DNA of 64,000 nucleotides from JASSUD01 sp031963445. Lineage in GTDB: Bacteria > Pseudomonadota > Gammaproteobacteria > Burkholderiales > Burkholderiaceae. Of this stretch, positions 8,902 to 18,203 are shown piece after piece. The notes below the pieces were generated by a model that worked only from the letters and a program-made list of their open reading frames with translations, had not been told where the DNA came from and did no database searches. The DNA lies in contig JASSUH010000001.1 in assembly GCA_031963445.1 (NCBI GenBank), forward strand, positions 2,170,001-2,234,000, written 5' to 3'. A program made the translations under genes and the position numbers. Position 1 is the first letter of the stretch; every line of letters begins with the position of its first letter.

Positions 8902-8996
8902 GGAAGCTTCTGCATAACCCCTGTAACAGTACTGTAGTGCAGCAAGGAGGTCTCATTTGATTATCCTCCCGCTACAGGGGTTATGTAGAAGTTTCC
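8902..8996. repeat. Family B element upstream of the NlpC gene
   Basis: Arms GGAAGCTTCTGCATAACCCC and GGGGTTATGTAGAAGTTTCC pair over about 25 bp. The core reads, on the - strand, GGGAGGATAATCAAATGAGA. That provides both a ribosome-binding site and an ATG (8956) in frame with the downstream peptidase. Confidence 0.8.
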
Positions 8997-9286
8997 AGGC
9001 AATGAATGAATCGCAAACAAAGCTGCATAACCATTTACGATGCATTCCACTTCACTCTAAGAGCGGGGGAATATAGCAAGGCACGCCCTATCTGTCAAAA
9101 TTCAGCTTTAGTCAAGCCTGCTAATACATGTACTCAATATAAAAAAGAGAGGTCTCAGTTGATCATCTTGCACCGCAAGGAGGCAGAGATTTCTTACGGA
9201 AAAAGCGACGTGCTTTCGTTTTTACTCAATGCCGATTAAATAGCATTTCTATCATATCTCTATGCGCCCTCAATTGAGATGAAGAG

Positions 9287-9937
9287 ATGACAACTGAAAA
9301 TAAAATTGATATATCCACAATATTAATTCTCAATCAGTCGGGTCGAATTATTAGTACTTCTAATGATCGAAAAAAATCCTCAAGTCAAACTTTAGCGATA
9401 CCCCCTGCTTGGCTCTTTAACCATCTGCCAACTCATCAGCATGCCAGTCACATTCATTGCGCTCAAGGCTCAGAGAATGGCATATTCAATTACCATTTAT
9501 ATTTTTTAGAAACAATTAAATATTTAAATTTCAGACTCAATATAATAAATATTTCCAAAGGTAATCCAACCCAAACAAAAGAGACTGAACAACGCAAAGA
9601 TTTAATATTAAATCAATTAAATTTAAAATTTACAAATAAATTAAATGAACTATTTACTAAAAGAATAAGTTTAGCCTCCAAACATCTCAATTTTAGCAGT
9701 GGAGAATACGCTTATTTTTTAAACGAAGTAGAAGAGCTGCTTTCAGGGAAAAAAGTATTGGACGAACTAGAAGAAGCGATAAAACTGGAAAGATCTTATT
9801 TGGATCAAGAAGAAATAGCACGCCGTTTAGATGAAAAAAATTCTTCTTCTGAAGAAGAATTAGAAAAAGAAAAAAAGCAAACTTTTAGAGTCAGAAAACT
9901 TTTAATCAGCCCCCCATCAACCTATATTTCTCCATAA
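9287..9937 (+). CDS. Unknown AT-rich protein, C-terminal coiled coil
   Basis: 216 residues that I do not recognise. The N-terminal half (NKIDISTILILNQSGRIIST) looks like a small alpha/beta start; the C-terminal third is strongly charged and helical (ELEEAIKLERSYLDQEEIA, then EEELEKEKKQ). The codons are much richer in A/T than the flanking gltX and fabI, suggesting foreign origin or relaxed constraint. No signal peptide or membrane segment is seen. The start is supported by GAAGAG close to the ATG. It resembles the coiled-coil genes at 51-64 kb in style, but I see no shared segment. Confidence 0.6.
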   Translation: MTTENKIDISTILILNQSGRIISTSNDRKKSSSQTLAIPPAWLFNHLPTHQHASHIHCAQGSENGIFNYHLYFLETIKYLNFRLNIINISKGNPTQTKETEQRKDLILNQLNLKFTNKLNELFTKRISLASKHLNFSSGEYAYFLNEVEELLSGKKVLDELEEAIKLERSYLDQEEIARRLDEKNSSSEEELEKEKKQTFRVRKLLISPPSTYISP

Positions 9938-10183
9938 ATTGCTAAGCCTGCAAGGTAGCGAATATTACCTAAACCTCTAGCACAGCTAGCATGAAAAATG
10001 CTCTCATTAATGCCATGGCCTATACTCTTGCGCGCATGACAAGGAAAATATGCAGTGCTACACTACGCCGCAAAACAAGCACCATGAACGGAAAATAATA
10101 GCGGCCTAAAAAAGAATTATCGTTACCGCTCAACATGTTTCATCGTTGCTGACATTTTCACTATTTGCAAATACGGAGTATTT

Positions 10184-10966
10184 ATGGGCTTCCTCGCTGG
10201 TAAACGCATTTTGCTAACCGGTCTTCTCTCAAAACATTCAATTGCTTTTGGCATTGCGCAAGTCTGCCAACGCGAAGGAGCGCAGCTCGCATTCACTTAC
10301 GCTGATGAACGCTTTAAAGCGCGTGTTACCGACTTTGCTAAAGAATTTGGCAGCGAACTCGTGTTTCCCTGCAATGTCAGTGACGATGAGCAAATAGAGG
10401 GCACTTTCACTGAACTCAAAGCGCACTGGGAACACCTCGATGGACTCGTGCATTCCATTGGTTTTGCACCACGTGAAGCGATTATGGGAGACTTTTTGGA
10501 AGGGCTGAGCCGTGAAAACTTCAATATCGCGCATGAAATCTCTGCGTATAGCTTCCCAGCTCTCGCCAAAGCAGCATTGCCAATGCTAAGCCCGAAAGCC
10601 TCATTACTCACGCTAACTTATTTAGGCGCAGAAAAAGTTGTCCCGAACTACAACACGATGGGCCTTGCCAAAGCTTCGCTTGAAGCAAGTGTGCGCTACC
10701 TTGCGGCCAATCTCGGCCCACGCGGAATCCGTGTTAACGGCATTTCAGCTGGCCCAATCAAAACCCTCGCGGCGAGTGGAATTAAAGATTTTGGCAAAAT
10801 TCTAGATCACGTTGAAAAAAATGCTCCTCTGCGCCGCAATGTGACCATTGAGCAGGTTGGCAATGTCGCCGCGTTTCTACTATCCGATTTAGCTGCCGCA
10901 GTAACCGCAGAGATCACCCATGTCGACAGCGGCTTCAACGCTATCGTGAGTGGCATGCTTGAGTAA
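10184..10966 (+). CDS. fabI: Enoyl-[acyl-carrier-protein] reductase (NADH) FabI
   Basis: Catalyses the last reduction of each fatty-acid elongation cycle. An SDR fold with the FabI glycine segment (GLLSKHSIAFGIA) and the catalytic Tyr-x(6)-Lys pair in LTYLGAEKVVPNYNTMGLAK, with the additional FabI tyrosine before it. The 260 residues match the family. GGAG lies before the ATG. It is monocistronic and followed by two family B elements. Confidence 0.97.
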   Translation: MGFLAGKRILLTGLLSKHSIAFGIAQVCQREGAQLAFTYADERFKARVTDFAKEFGSELVFPCNVSDDEQIEGTFTELKAHWEHLDGLVHSIGFAPREAIMGDFLEGLSRENFNIAHEISAYSFPALAKAALPMLSPKASLLTLTYLGAEKVVPNYNTMGLAKASLEASVRYLAANLGPRGIRVNGISAGPIKTLAASGIKDFGKILDHVEKNAPLRRNVTIEQVGNVAAFLLSDLAAAVTAEITHVDSGFNAIVSGMLE

Positions 10967-10975
10967 TAGGAGAGT

Positions 10976-11068
10976 AAAAAATTCTGGATAAATCGGGAAA
11001 GACGAATACCCTGGCTAAGCATCACTAGCGGTAAGGTATGACGGCTTCCCGTTTATTCAGAATTTTTT
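10976..11068. repeat. Family B element, terminator-like, after fabI
   Basis: Inverted arms begin with AAAAAATTCTG and end with CAGAATTTTTT, pairing over about 24 bp (AATTCTGGATAAATCGGG type). The terminal A/T-runs would make it act as a terminator on either strand. It directly abuts the next copy. Confidence 0.8.
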
Positions 11069-11181
11069 AAGTAAGCGCTGAATAAATCGAGAGCAAGGCA
11101 TGCCGACGCAGACAGTACACTAGTGCTTAACGCAAAAAAGGGAGGCATAACGCCGCTATCGTTTTATTCAGCGCTTACTTT
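11069..11181. repeat. Family B element in tandem with the previous copy
   Basis: Arms AAGTAAGCGCTGAATAAATC and its counterpart (ATTCAGCGCTTACTT) pair over about 25 bp. The core is the inverse of the copy at 1685-1785 (GGCATGCCGACGCAGACAGT ... GGAGGCATAACGCCG). This shows that the element family is mobile or recombining. Confidence 0.85.
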
Positions 11182-11186
11182 AAAGA

Positions 11187-11214
11187 TTGACTCTCTTTAG
11201 CAGCTCACTATAAT
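11187..11214 (+). promoter_or_regulatory. Sigma-70-type promoter for tRNA-Leu
   Basis: TTGACT at 11187-11192 and TATAAT at 11209-11214 are separated by 16 bases. The tRNA gene begins 72 bases after the -10 box. This is the best consensus promoter seen in the window. Confidence 0.7.
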
Positions 11215-11286
11215 GGCACCTTCGCATTTAGCAGAGTACGCTTTTTACTCCAACAACAAGCGTGCTCGCGCATCAATGTACACCTA

Positions 11287-11372
<86 letters not shown>

Positions 11373-11373
<1 letters not shown>

Positions 11374-11415
11374 AAAATCCCTTCCAAACCCTTGATTTAT
11401 CAGGGATTTTTTTTA
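11373..11415 (+). terminator. Terminator of tRNA-Leu
   Basis: AAAAATCCCT at 11373-11382 pairs with AGGGATTTTT at 11402-11411, followed by more T. It begins directly at the tRNA CCA end. Confidence 0.75.
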
Positions 11416-11616
11416 TTTTTACGTAAATTTTTCGTAATCGCTAAAAAATTACCCATCCAACTAGCAAATAGATTTTGAGGCGGCTTGCGCCTTATTTGAT
11501 TCTTAGCCCCGCCTTACCGCTCAAACGAAGCCAGACTTACTAATTGATAATACTGTGATGGCGATACTGCACTCGATTAAGAGTTGGTGGATAAATTTTA
11601 ATAGATTAGCTTGAAA

Positions 11617-11671
11617 AAGCACCGAATAAATCGAGATCAGCATCATGCCGCCGCTCTCGATTTATCAACGT
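11617..11671. repeat. Family B element, short version
   Basis: AATAAATCGAGATC and CTCTCGATTTAT arms flank a very short core containing CATCATGCCGCC. The other copies near 35.7 and 50.2 kb are also short. The rest of the 11.42-11.68 kb gap shows nothing recognisable. Confidence 0.65.
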
Positions 11672-11675
11672 CTAT

Positions 11676-12077
11676 TTAACCGTACGACCCAGGGAATATT
11701 TGCGAGCGCCCACCTTTGCCAGGGAAACACTTAATCTTTACTTGAGAAGGTGAAATAACCCACATTTGTCCTTTTATATTTGCGCGCTCTGCTCTTGGAT
11801 CATGAAAGGCATCAAAATAATAATTCTTAAGCTCATCGGTATGGGATTTTAATACGCCTCTTGCATCAAAACCCGAAATTATTTCTGAGTGATTATAAAA
11901 TATCACTCGCCCCGCACCTTGCGGCTCACAATAATAATTTTCATGCGTATTATCTAATTTTTCAAAGCTATAAACATGCTCACCTGCGATATAACGATCG
12001 CTATTAGTGACCTGACTATAACTAGTGCAACCTAGAAAAAAGCTAAGCACAAATAAAACCAAATGATTAATCTTCAT
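11676..12077 (-). CDS. Small putative lipoprotein, unknown
   Basis: 133 residues that I do not recognise. The N-terminus is a typical lipoprotein signal (MKINHLVLFVLSFFLGC) with lipobox FLGC, lipidated Cys at residue 17. The mature part is polar and contains HSEIISGFDARG and a C-terminal Gly-rich FPGKGGRSQIFPGSYG. It is AT-rich compared with the flanking genes and followed upstream by an AT-rich gap. GGATG lies before the ATG. Localisation to a membrane surface is inferred from the signal only. Confidence 0.72.
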   Translation of the reverse strand: MKINHLVLFVLSFFLGCTSYSQVTNSDRYIAGEHVYSFEKLDNTHENYYCEPQGAGRVIFYNHSEIISGFDARGVLKSHTDELKNYYFDAFHDPRAERANIKGQMWVISPSQVKIKCFPGKGGRSQIFPGSYG

Positions 12078-12460
12078 ATGACATCCTTTTTAAATTTATT
12101 TTTAAAATATAAAAATCTAGCACCATTAATTAAACTATATCTATAGTTTCAATTGAAACTCCAATTCTTTACTAGATAATATTAAATAAAAATCCAGGAA
12201 AAATATGTTCATACATTTTAAAGAGCTTTCTATTTCCCCCTTTGAAATATTTTAAATAATCCCGTACATTACTTGTTTTTTAAAAATTACCCCTAAGGAA
12301 TGCACCTTACATTAAAATGCTTCCAATCTGCTTCGACTTCCGCTAATTTTTATTTCCCAATTTCGAAGCATCATCCTTCTACAAGGATAATTATTCTTAA
12401 TTAACGTGTGCATCTGTATAACTTACCGTTCTCCACAACCCAACCCTCTCCCAACATTCA
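12078..12460. other. AT-rich intergenic stretch
   Basis: About 380 bases with strong A/T bias and many stops in every frame. It should hold the divergent promoters of the lipoprotein gene and the glycosyltransferase gene, but I can see no convincing consensus boxes or RNA gene. Confidence 0.5.
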
Positions 12461-14218
12461 ATGTCAGACCAGCAAATATCAAAAAATTCTGCACCTTTTA
12501 CTTTGAGCGAACCAAAGACGCAATCTATCCGCTGGCTCCTTCTAGGGTTAGTCATCGCTTATGTGCTTGCAGGTGTATTTGGGCATGATCCATGGAAAGC
12601 CGATGAACCTTACTCGTTTGGTATGGTCTTAAATTTTCTGCAAGGGATCCCCTGGAGTGTTGATTGGGTTGTGCCTCACGTTGGAGCAGATGCTTTCGTC
12701 GAGAAACCACCCTTAATGTATTGGACTGGGGCGCTATTGGCCCATTTAACTTCTGCTTTCCTGCCATTACATGAAGGTGCGCAGTTAGCGGTTATCGCGT
12801 GGATGGCAGTTACGCTGATTACGTTAGCAACAACCTCTCGTTGGATATATGGAAGCCGATATAGTTTGGCAGCCTGCATATTGTTGTTAGGAACGATAGG
12901 TGTCATCGTCCATGTGCATAAATTGATTGCAGATGTACCGCAATTGGCTGGAGCAACGCTAGCGCTAGCTGGACTGGTGCGCTTTGTGATTGCTCCGCAA
13001 GCGCCCACTTGGAAGTCTGGATTGTTGTTAGGTACGGGTGCAGGCATTGCGTTTCTGAGCAAAGGCATTCTAGTGCCGGGTTTATTAGCGTTGACTTATT
13101 TAGTTTCGGTCATTTTTCTACCCGTATTTCGCACACGGCGCGCCGCTATATTTCTACTATCGGCAGTGTTGGCCGCTTTGCCTTGGCTGCTTATTTGGCC
13201 CTACTTGTTCTGGGACGCTTCGCAACCATTATTTATTGAATGGTTCTGGGACAATAATTTTGGCCGTTTTTTTGGCTTCTCTGATATTTCTGAACCTCGC
13301 ACCCACTATTGGAAAGATATTGGTCTGGCTGTTGCGCACGCATTTCCGGCTGGCTGGTTAGCCGTGGCGGAACTATTCAAACGCTGGCGCGCTCGTCCCA
13401 TAGCCACTAACGCGCAAGGAACCGTTGGTTCTAGTGAGATTCAAAGTAAAGTTAAATCTGCACGTGCGCTTCTCTGGATCTATGTCATCACTTTTTATAC
13501 GGCACTGTTGATGATGTCTTCCATGTGGCGCGAGGTATATCTGTTGCCGGTATACCCTGCGTTGGCATTACTAGCTGCTAGTACTACTCTGCCAGCACGC
13601 CTGGATCGCATTTGGGGTAAGGCTGCTGTGTTTTTCTTCTCGGCTTGCGGCCTTTGGTTCTGGTTTTGTTGGGGATTACTCTTAACTGGCAACGGTCGGT
13701 CAATTCCAGCTCTATTCGGACGTTGGCTGCCACTCGATTACGTGCTGTCGTTTAATTTAGGTTGGCTGTTGGCAGGTCTTTCTATAACTGGGTTATGGAT
13801 ATGCGTGATTGCTTGGCGCGCACGCGTTGGCGCCATTGTCATTAGCTTTGCCGGCATAACCCTGATCTGGGGCTTAATGCATACCGTGTTACTGCCTTGG
13901 ATCAATGAAGCTCGTAGTTATCGAAGCGCGTTTACCGCATTAAAAGTAGCGCTACCTAAGCAATATGATTGTTTAGCGGCGATTAATATGGGTGAGTCGG
14001 AACGCGCAATGTTGCATTATTTCGTTGGTGTTAGGCCTGTGCAAAGCAAAGCTGCAAATGCAATCAGTTGCCAAGCCGCTCTTATATTGGATAAGGCCGA
14101 CCATCATCTGCCTGCTTTACCGCCCGCTACATGGCAAGAAATTTGGCACGGCGGCAGGATGGGAGATGACAACGAACGTTTTCGTGCCTATCTACGACGA
14201 GAACTAGGCACTAGTTAA
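12461..14218 (+). CDS. ArnT/PMT-family membrane glycosyltransferase
   Basis: Polytopic inner-membrane GT-C glycosyltransferase using a lipid-linked sugar. The family includes ArnT, which adds aminoarabinose to lipid A, and related enzymes. The acidic motif DPWKADEP (residues 43-50) lies in the first periplasmic loop, as expected for the catalytic Asp/Glu. About 11-12 hydrophobic helices follow. Length 585 fits the family. The exact acceptor (lipid A, LPS core or protein) cannot be told; no other arn genes are nearby. Confidence 0.85.
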   Translation: MSDQQISKNSAPFTLSEPKTQSIRWLLLGLVIAYVLAGVFGHDPWKADEPYSFGMVLNFLQGIPWSVDWVVPHVGADAFVEKPPLMYWTGALLAHLTSAFLPLHEGAQLAVIAWMAVTLITLATTSRWIYGSRYSLAACILLLGTIGVIVHVHKLIADVPQLAGATLALAGLVRFVIAPQAPTWKSGLLLGTGAGIAFLSKGILVPGLLALTYLVSVIFLPVFRTRRAAIFLLSAVLAALPWLLIWPYLFWDASQPLFIEWFWDNNFGRFFGFSDISEPRTHYWKDIGLAVAHAFPAGWLAVAELFKRWRARPIATNAQGTVGSSEIQSKVKSARALLWIYVITFYTALLMMSSMWREVYLLPVYPALALLAASTTLPARLDRIWGKAAVFFFSACGLWFWFCWGLLLTGNGRSIPALFGRWLPLDYVLSFNLGWLLAGLSITGLWICVIAWRARVGAIVISFAGITLIWGLMHTVLLPWINEARSYRSAFTALKVALPKQYDCLAAINMGESERAMLHYFVGVRPVQSKAANAISCQAALILDKADHHLPALPPATWQEIWHGGRMGDDNERFRAYLRRELGTS

Positions 14219-14432
14219 AAGTAAAAACGAAAAGTAAAAAACGTGAGCGTCTGCATTAAAAGTTAAGCCATTTTTTCTAGATTTGCTTGCCAAGGTATTT
14301 GATGGCGTTAACGTAAACAAGGTGAATGATAAAAGGCGAGTAATACAATCCAATTCAGGGTTATATCCGTAGAGAAACAGGCAGCTTGCTGTGCTTATAT
14401 ATGGGTCAAAATAACTCTAAAGAGGAAAGGCC

Positions 14433-14879
14433 ATGTATTACTCTACTTTGGCAGCTCGTAGTTTGATAAGAATCAGCCGAAGTATTAGCCAAGGGTACCT
14501 AATATTAGGTGCTTTAATTGGCTTTCAATTAGTTGCAGCACCTAGCTTGGTTATCGCCTCAATTTTTATTACTGCTCTATTTATTATCAGCAAGCAGCGC
14601 TCTGCGCGGCTTGTTTTTAAGCAATTTAATCAGCATATCTGCAGAATTTATGTGCTAACTCTGTTCCACCATCTTGTCTTATCTTGGATAATTTGGGGAG
14701 CTTTGTACTTTCTCAAAGAATTATTTTTTTCTGACAATATCGTGTTTCCGCATCAGCTGCTTACTTTATTAGAAGTTTTACTCATACTTTGTTTCTTCAC
14801 GCTTCTCACTTTAACTTTACTAAAAACATTTCTATGTTTTCTAGATAGAAAAAAGCATAACGCTTCTGTGACTAAATAA
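14433..14879 (+). CDS. Small integral membrane protein, unknown
   Basis: 148 residues with about four hydrophobic helices (near 27-48, 50-66, 78-104 and 112-138) and a short charged tail (DRKKHNASVTK). A good ribosome site (AGAGGAAAGG) precedes the ATG. I do not recognise a family. The preceding gap of about 210 bases shows no other gene. Confidence 0.62.
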   Translation: MYYSTLAARSLIRISRSISQGYLILGALIGFQLVAAPSLVIASIFITALFIISKQRSARLVFKQFNQHICRIYVLTLFHHLVLSWIIWGALYFLKELFFSDNIVFPHQLLTLLEVLLILCFFTLLTLTLLKTFLCFLDRKKHNASVTK

Positions 14880-15037
14880 AAAATAAAAAAGAGCTAATAC
14901 AATACCGTCTTGCATTAATTCTTTTACAAATTTGTACATATCAATGCCACTATAGGCGATGAATTTGGATCGCTTAACAGTGGTCAAACCACTTGCCGTT
15001 GATGCGTATAGCCAAGACTATTTTCTAGGAGGAATAA

Positions 15038-15493
15038 ATGTCGATTTATCAGAAATTAACGCAACTGAATATCACGTTACCCAATGCTAGCGTGCCTGCA
15101 GCAGCTTATTTAATGAGTCAACAAAGTGGCAATTTAGTCTTTGTTTCTGGCCATATTGCTAAGCAAAACGGCAAACCGTGGGTGGGTAAGCTTGGCGAAA
15201 CGATGCAAACTGAAGAAGGCCGTGTAGCAGCCCGCTCGATTGCGATTGATCTACTCGCCACGCTGCACGCACATACAGGGGATTTAAATCGCGTAACGCG
15301 TATTGTGAAGGTGCTCAGTTTAGTCAACTGCACATCCTCTTATACAGAAGCCCATTTAGTGACAAATGGAGCCTCTGAGCTTCTCGTAGAAGTATTTGGC
15401 GAAGCGGGTAAGCATGCACGCTCAGCCTTTGGCGTAGCGCAACTTCCGCTTGGCGCTTGTGTCGAAATTGAGCTGATTGCTGAAGTGCAATAA
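15038..15493 (+). CDS. RidA/YjgF-family protein
   Basis: A 151-residue member of the RidA superfamily, small trimeric proteins that hydrolyse reactive enamine/imine intermediates or have related roles. It resembles the longer YjgF-like subgroup (NLVFVSGHIAKQNGKPWVGK near 28-47, CTSSYTEAHLVTNGASELL, and a C-terminal ARSAFGVAQLPLGACVEIE where the canonical substrate arginine lies). TAGGAGGAATAA precedes the ATG. It stands alone; the substrate is unknown. Confidence 0.88.
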   Translation: MSIYQKLTQLNITLPNASVPAAAYLMSQQSGNLVFVSGHIAKQNGKPWVGKLGETMQTEEGRVAARSIAIDLLATLHAHTGDLNRVTRIVKVLSLVNCTSSYTEAHLVTNGASELLVEVFGEAGKHARSAFGVAQLPLGACVEIELIAEVQ

Positions 15494-15584
15494 GCGCTTA
15501 CTTTCAAAAAAACGCTAAGCCAAGCGCGACGAAGAGCATGTTTATGATCTCTAAGCAGAAGGCGCTGAGAAGCGCTTGGTCGGC

Positions 15585-15627
15585 ATGTTGGGGTTCCGTA
15601 TTTAATAAACCCTTCACCCCAACCTAC
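15585..15627. repeat. Family A palindromic repeat, short copy at parC stop
   Basis: GTTGGGGTTCCGTATTTAAT and CACCCCAACCTAC are the outer parts of the family A palindrome. The parC stop codon TAG is the first triplet of the repeat word TAGGTTGGGGTG on the - strand. Confidence 0.7.
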
Positions 15628-17930
15628 GCGGGCTGCAGCGCTATCTCTTTCAACTTCACCGCTAGCATACGACCACGGCGAGCACGTTTAGCTTGATATA
15701 ACGTTAAGCCTTTGCCGTTATCCGCTAACACTAGCTCGCTCGGCTTGCCGCTACGATTAACGCCAGTAATCAGCAAGCCAGCCTCGCCAAAGGCAACGGC
15801 TTGCGTTAAGGCTTCTTTATCTGCCAGTGCCATCAGCGTCACACCACGCCCACCATTGGTTAATACCTTCAGTTCTTCAAGACCAAAGATCAACAAACGA
15901 CCATCATTAGCTAAACAAGCAACAAAACACGCTTGGCTATCAAAAGGAGCCGGTCTCAGTAGTGCAGCTTGTTCCTCAAGCGTGATAAATGCTTTGCCAG
16001 CTTTAGTACGGCCGACTAAATCGCCCACTTTAGTCGAGAAACCAAAACCAGTGTTCGTAGCAAGCAGTAAAGACTGTTCAGTTGATGCCGCAAAATAATG
16101 AACTAGATGCGTGCCGGCTTCTAGATCAATCAGCGCCGTCACAGGTGTTCCATCGCCTCGAGCACCAGGTAACGCAGAAACTGGAACAGAATAAACCCGG
16201 CCATTGCTACCAAACGCAATCAAAACATCTGGTGTGCGGCACTCAAACGCGCCGTAGCAGGTATCTCCTGTTTTAAAAGAGAATGAGGTGAAATCTAAGC
16301 CATGCCCCTTTTGCGTACGGACCCACCCTTTTTTCGAGACAATCACCGTTACTGGTTCATCAATCACTGGCACAGCAAAGGTCGCACGCTGTTCTGGTTG
16401 GATTAATGTGCGGCGCTCATCACCGTATTGCTTAGCATCAGCAGTGATTTCGCTAATTAATAAGCGCTTCATCGCCGAGTCGCTACCTAATAATTCGGCA
16501 AGCTTAGTGCGTTCAGTACGTAGTTCAGCCAACTCTTTTTCGAGTTTAATGCCCTCTAATCGAGCTAGCTGGCGCAGTCGGATTTCAAGAATATCTTCTG
16601 CTTGCCGCGCGCTTAGATCAAACGCCTCAATCAAAGCGGCTTTGGGATCATCTGATTCACGAATAATACGAATGACTTCGTCAATATTTAAAAAGACAAT
16701 CATCCGCCCTTCAAGAATATGAATGCGGTCTTCTACCTTGCCAAGTTGAAAGCGAGTGCGGCGAGTTAAGCGGGTGAAACGAGAGGCAATCCATTCACTC
16801 AAGATTTCGGTGAGCGGCTTTTGACGTGGTCGGCCGTCATTACCAAGCATCACCAAATTAATCGCTGTATTCGTTTCCATGCTCGTATGCGCGAGCAGTG
16901 CATTGATAAATTCCTGCGGTTCTTTACGGCTTGATTTAGGCTCGAAAACCAAACGCACGGCAGCTTCTTTACCTGATTCATCACGCACAGCATCAAGCAA
17001 TGCCAACATCGTTTGTTTGGTTTGCAACTGCTCGGGAGTCAGTGCTTTTTTACTTGGTTTAATCTTGGGATTAGTCAGCTCCTCAATTTCTTCCAACACT
17101 TTTTGCGCTGACGTATTCGGCGGCAATTCAGTCACGACTAATTGCCATTGCCCGCGCGCCAATTCCTCAATTTTCCAGCGCGCACGCAGTTTTAAACTGC
17201 CCCGCCCTATTTCATAGGCAGCCAAAATTTCTTCAGCGCTCGAAATGAGTTGTCCACCGCCGGGGAAATCTGGCCCTGGCATGATTTGCATTAGTTCAGC
17301 GCAAGAGATATTGGGTTGGCGAATCATCGTAATCGCCGCTTGCGCGACTTCGCGCAAATTATGCGAAGGGATTTCTGTCGCAAGCCCCACTGCAATTCCC
17401 GATGCGCCATTGAGCAAAACAAATGGCAAACGCGCGGGCAACTGCTTTGGCTCACGCATTGAGCCATCATAGTTAGGAATGAAATCGACTGTATCTTCGT
17501 CAATTTCAGCTAACAATAAACGCGCAATGGGCGTTAAGCGTGCTTCGGTATAACGCATCGCTGCTGCACCATCCCCATCACGCGAACCAAAATTGCCTTG
17601 ACCATCAATCAATGGATAACGTAGTGAGAAATCTTGCGCCAAACGCACCAATGCATCATAGGCAGATTGATCACTATGCGGGTGATACTTACCCAACACA
17701 TCCCCTACCACCCGAGCTGATTTCACTGGCTTAGCATCAGCACCCAAACCCATTTCGTTCATGGCGTACAAAATACGGCGTTGCACTGGTTTTTGACCAT
17801 CGCTCACTTCAGGCAAAGCACGCCCTTTGACCACGCTCACTGCGTAATCAAGATAAGCGCGTTCAGCATATTCACTAAGCGTTAGAAATTCGCTGGGGGG
17901 CGTGGTGATTCCTATTTCTAATTGTTCCAT
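15624..17930 (-). CDS. parC: DNA topoisomerase IV subunit A
   Basis: Type IIA topoisomerase subunit that breaks and rejoins DNA to decatenate daughter chromosomes. The catalytic tyrosine is Tyr127 in AAAMRYTEARL. The N-terminal QRDR (residues 80-95) reads GKYHPHSDQSAYDALV. The usual HPHGD is HPHSD here, a Gly-to-Ser change at the position of E. coli ParC Gly78. C-terminal beta-pinwheel repeats follow (for example GGRGVTLMAL). Length 768 is normal. The stop codon lies in a family A repeat. parC is separated from parE by a foreign-looking gene. Confidence 0.96.
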   Translation of the reverse strand: MEQLEIGITTPPSEFLTLSEYAERAYLDYAVSVVKGRALPEVSDGQKPVQRRILYAMNEMGLGADAKPVKSARVVGDVLGKYHPHSDQSAYDALVRLAQDFSLRYPLIDGQGNFGSRDGDGAAAMRYTEARLTPIARLLLAEIDEDTVDFIPNYDGSMREPKQLPARLPFVLLNGASGIAVGLATEIPSHNLREVAQAAITMIRQPNISCAELMQIMPGPDFPGGGQLISSAEEILAAYEIGRGSLKLRARWKIEELARGQWQLVVTELPPNTSAQKVLEEIEELTNPKIKPSKKALTPEQLQTKQTMLALLDAVRDESGKEAAVRLVFEPKSSRKEPQEFINALLAHTSMETNTAINLVMLGNDGRPRQKPLTEILSEWIASRFTRLTRRTRFQLGKVEDRIHILEGRMIVFLNIDEVIRIIRESDDPKAALIEAFDLSARQAEDILEIRLRQLARLEGIKLEKELAELRTERTKLAELLGSDSAMKRLLISEITADAKQYGDERRTLIQPEQRATFAVPVIDEPVTVIVSKKGWVRTQKGHGLDFTSFSFKTGDTCYGAFECRTPDVLIAFGSNGRVYSVPVSALPGARGDGTPVTALIDLEAGTHLVHYFAASTEQSLLLATNTGFGFSTKVGDLVGRTKAGKAFITLEEQAALLRPAPFDSQACFVACLANDGRLLIFGLEELKVLTNGGRGVTLMALADKEALTQAVAFGEAGLLITGVNRSGKPSELVLADNGKGLTLYQAKRARRGRMLAVKLKEIALQPA

Positions 17931-18047
17931 TGACTCATTGATCTATCACAGAGGTTAGAAGGAGCTTGTATAAATCGGTGGCAAAAATGCCGCCTTCGAT
18001 ATCTCTTAATATAAAGCATGACGCTGCACCATTGCGGCGCAGCGTCG

Positions 18048-18203
18048 TAGAACCTGTTCATCATCTCCAGAAATCACCTTAAGGCCGTCATGTTGGAGTT
18101 CCTTCGTCACCCCAACCTATAACTTTGGCCTTTTTCATAGGTTGGGGTGACTGACTCATTTAATTAAATACGGAACCCCAACACAACCCACTTTTGAAGA
18201 TCT
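18048..18203. repeat. Family A palindromic repeat between parC and the inserted gene
   Basis: It opens with TAGAACCTGTTCATCATCTC and closes with CCCACTTTTGAAGATCT. In between lie a GTTGGGGTGACT core arm and its complement CACCCCAACCTATAAC. It abuts the stop codon of the 18202-19194 gene. The 17931-18047 part of the gap holds a degenerate family B word (TATAAATCGGTGGC) and a GC-rich hairpin near 18020-18046. Confidence 0.85.

Noticed and set aside
9006..9239. 77-codon + strand frame
   Set aside because: No ribosome site or coding character; part is a degenerate family B word (GAGAGGTCTCAGTTGATCAT).
12461..14218. Calling the glycosyltransferase ArnT by name
   Set aside because: The PMT/ArnT fold is clear, but no other arn genes are near and the acceptor cannot be read from sequence.
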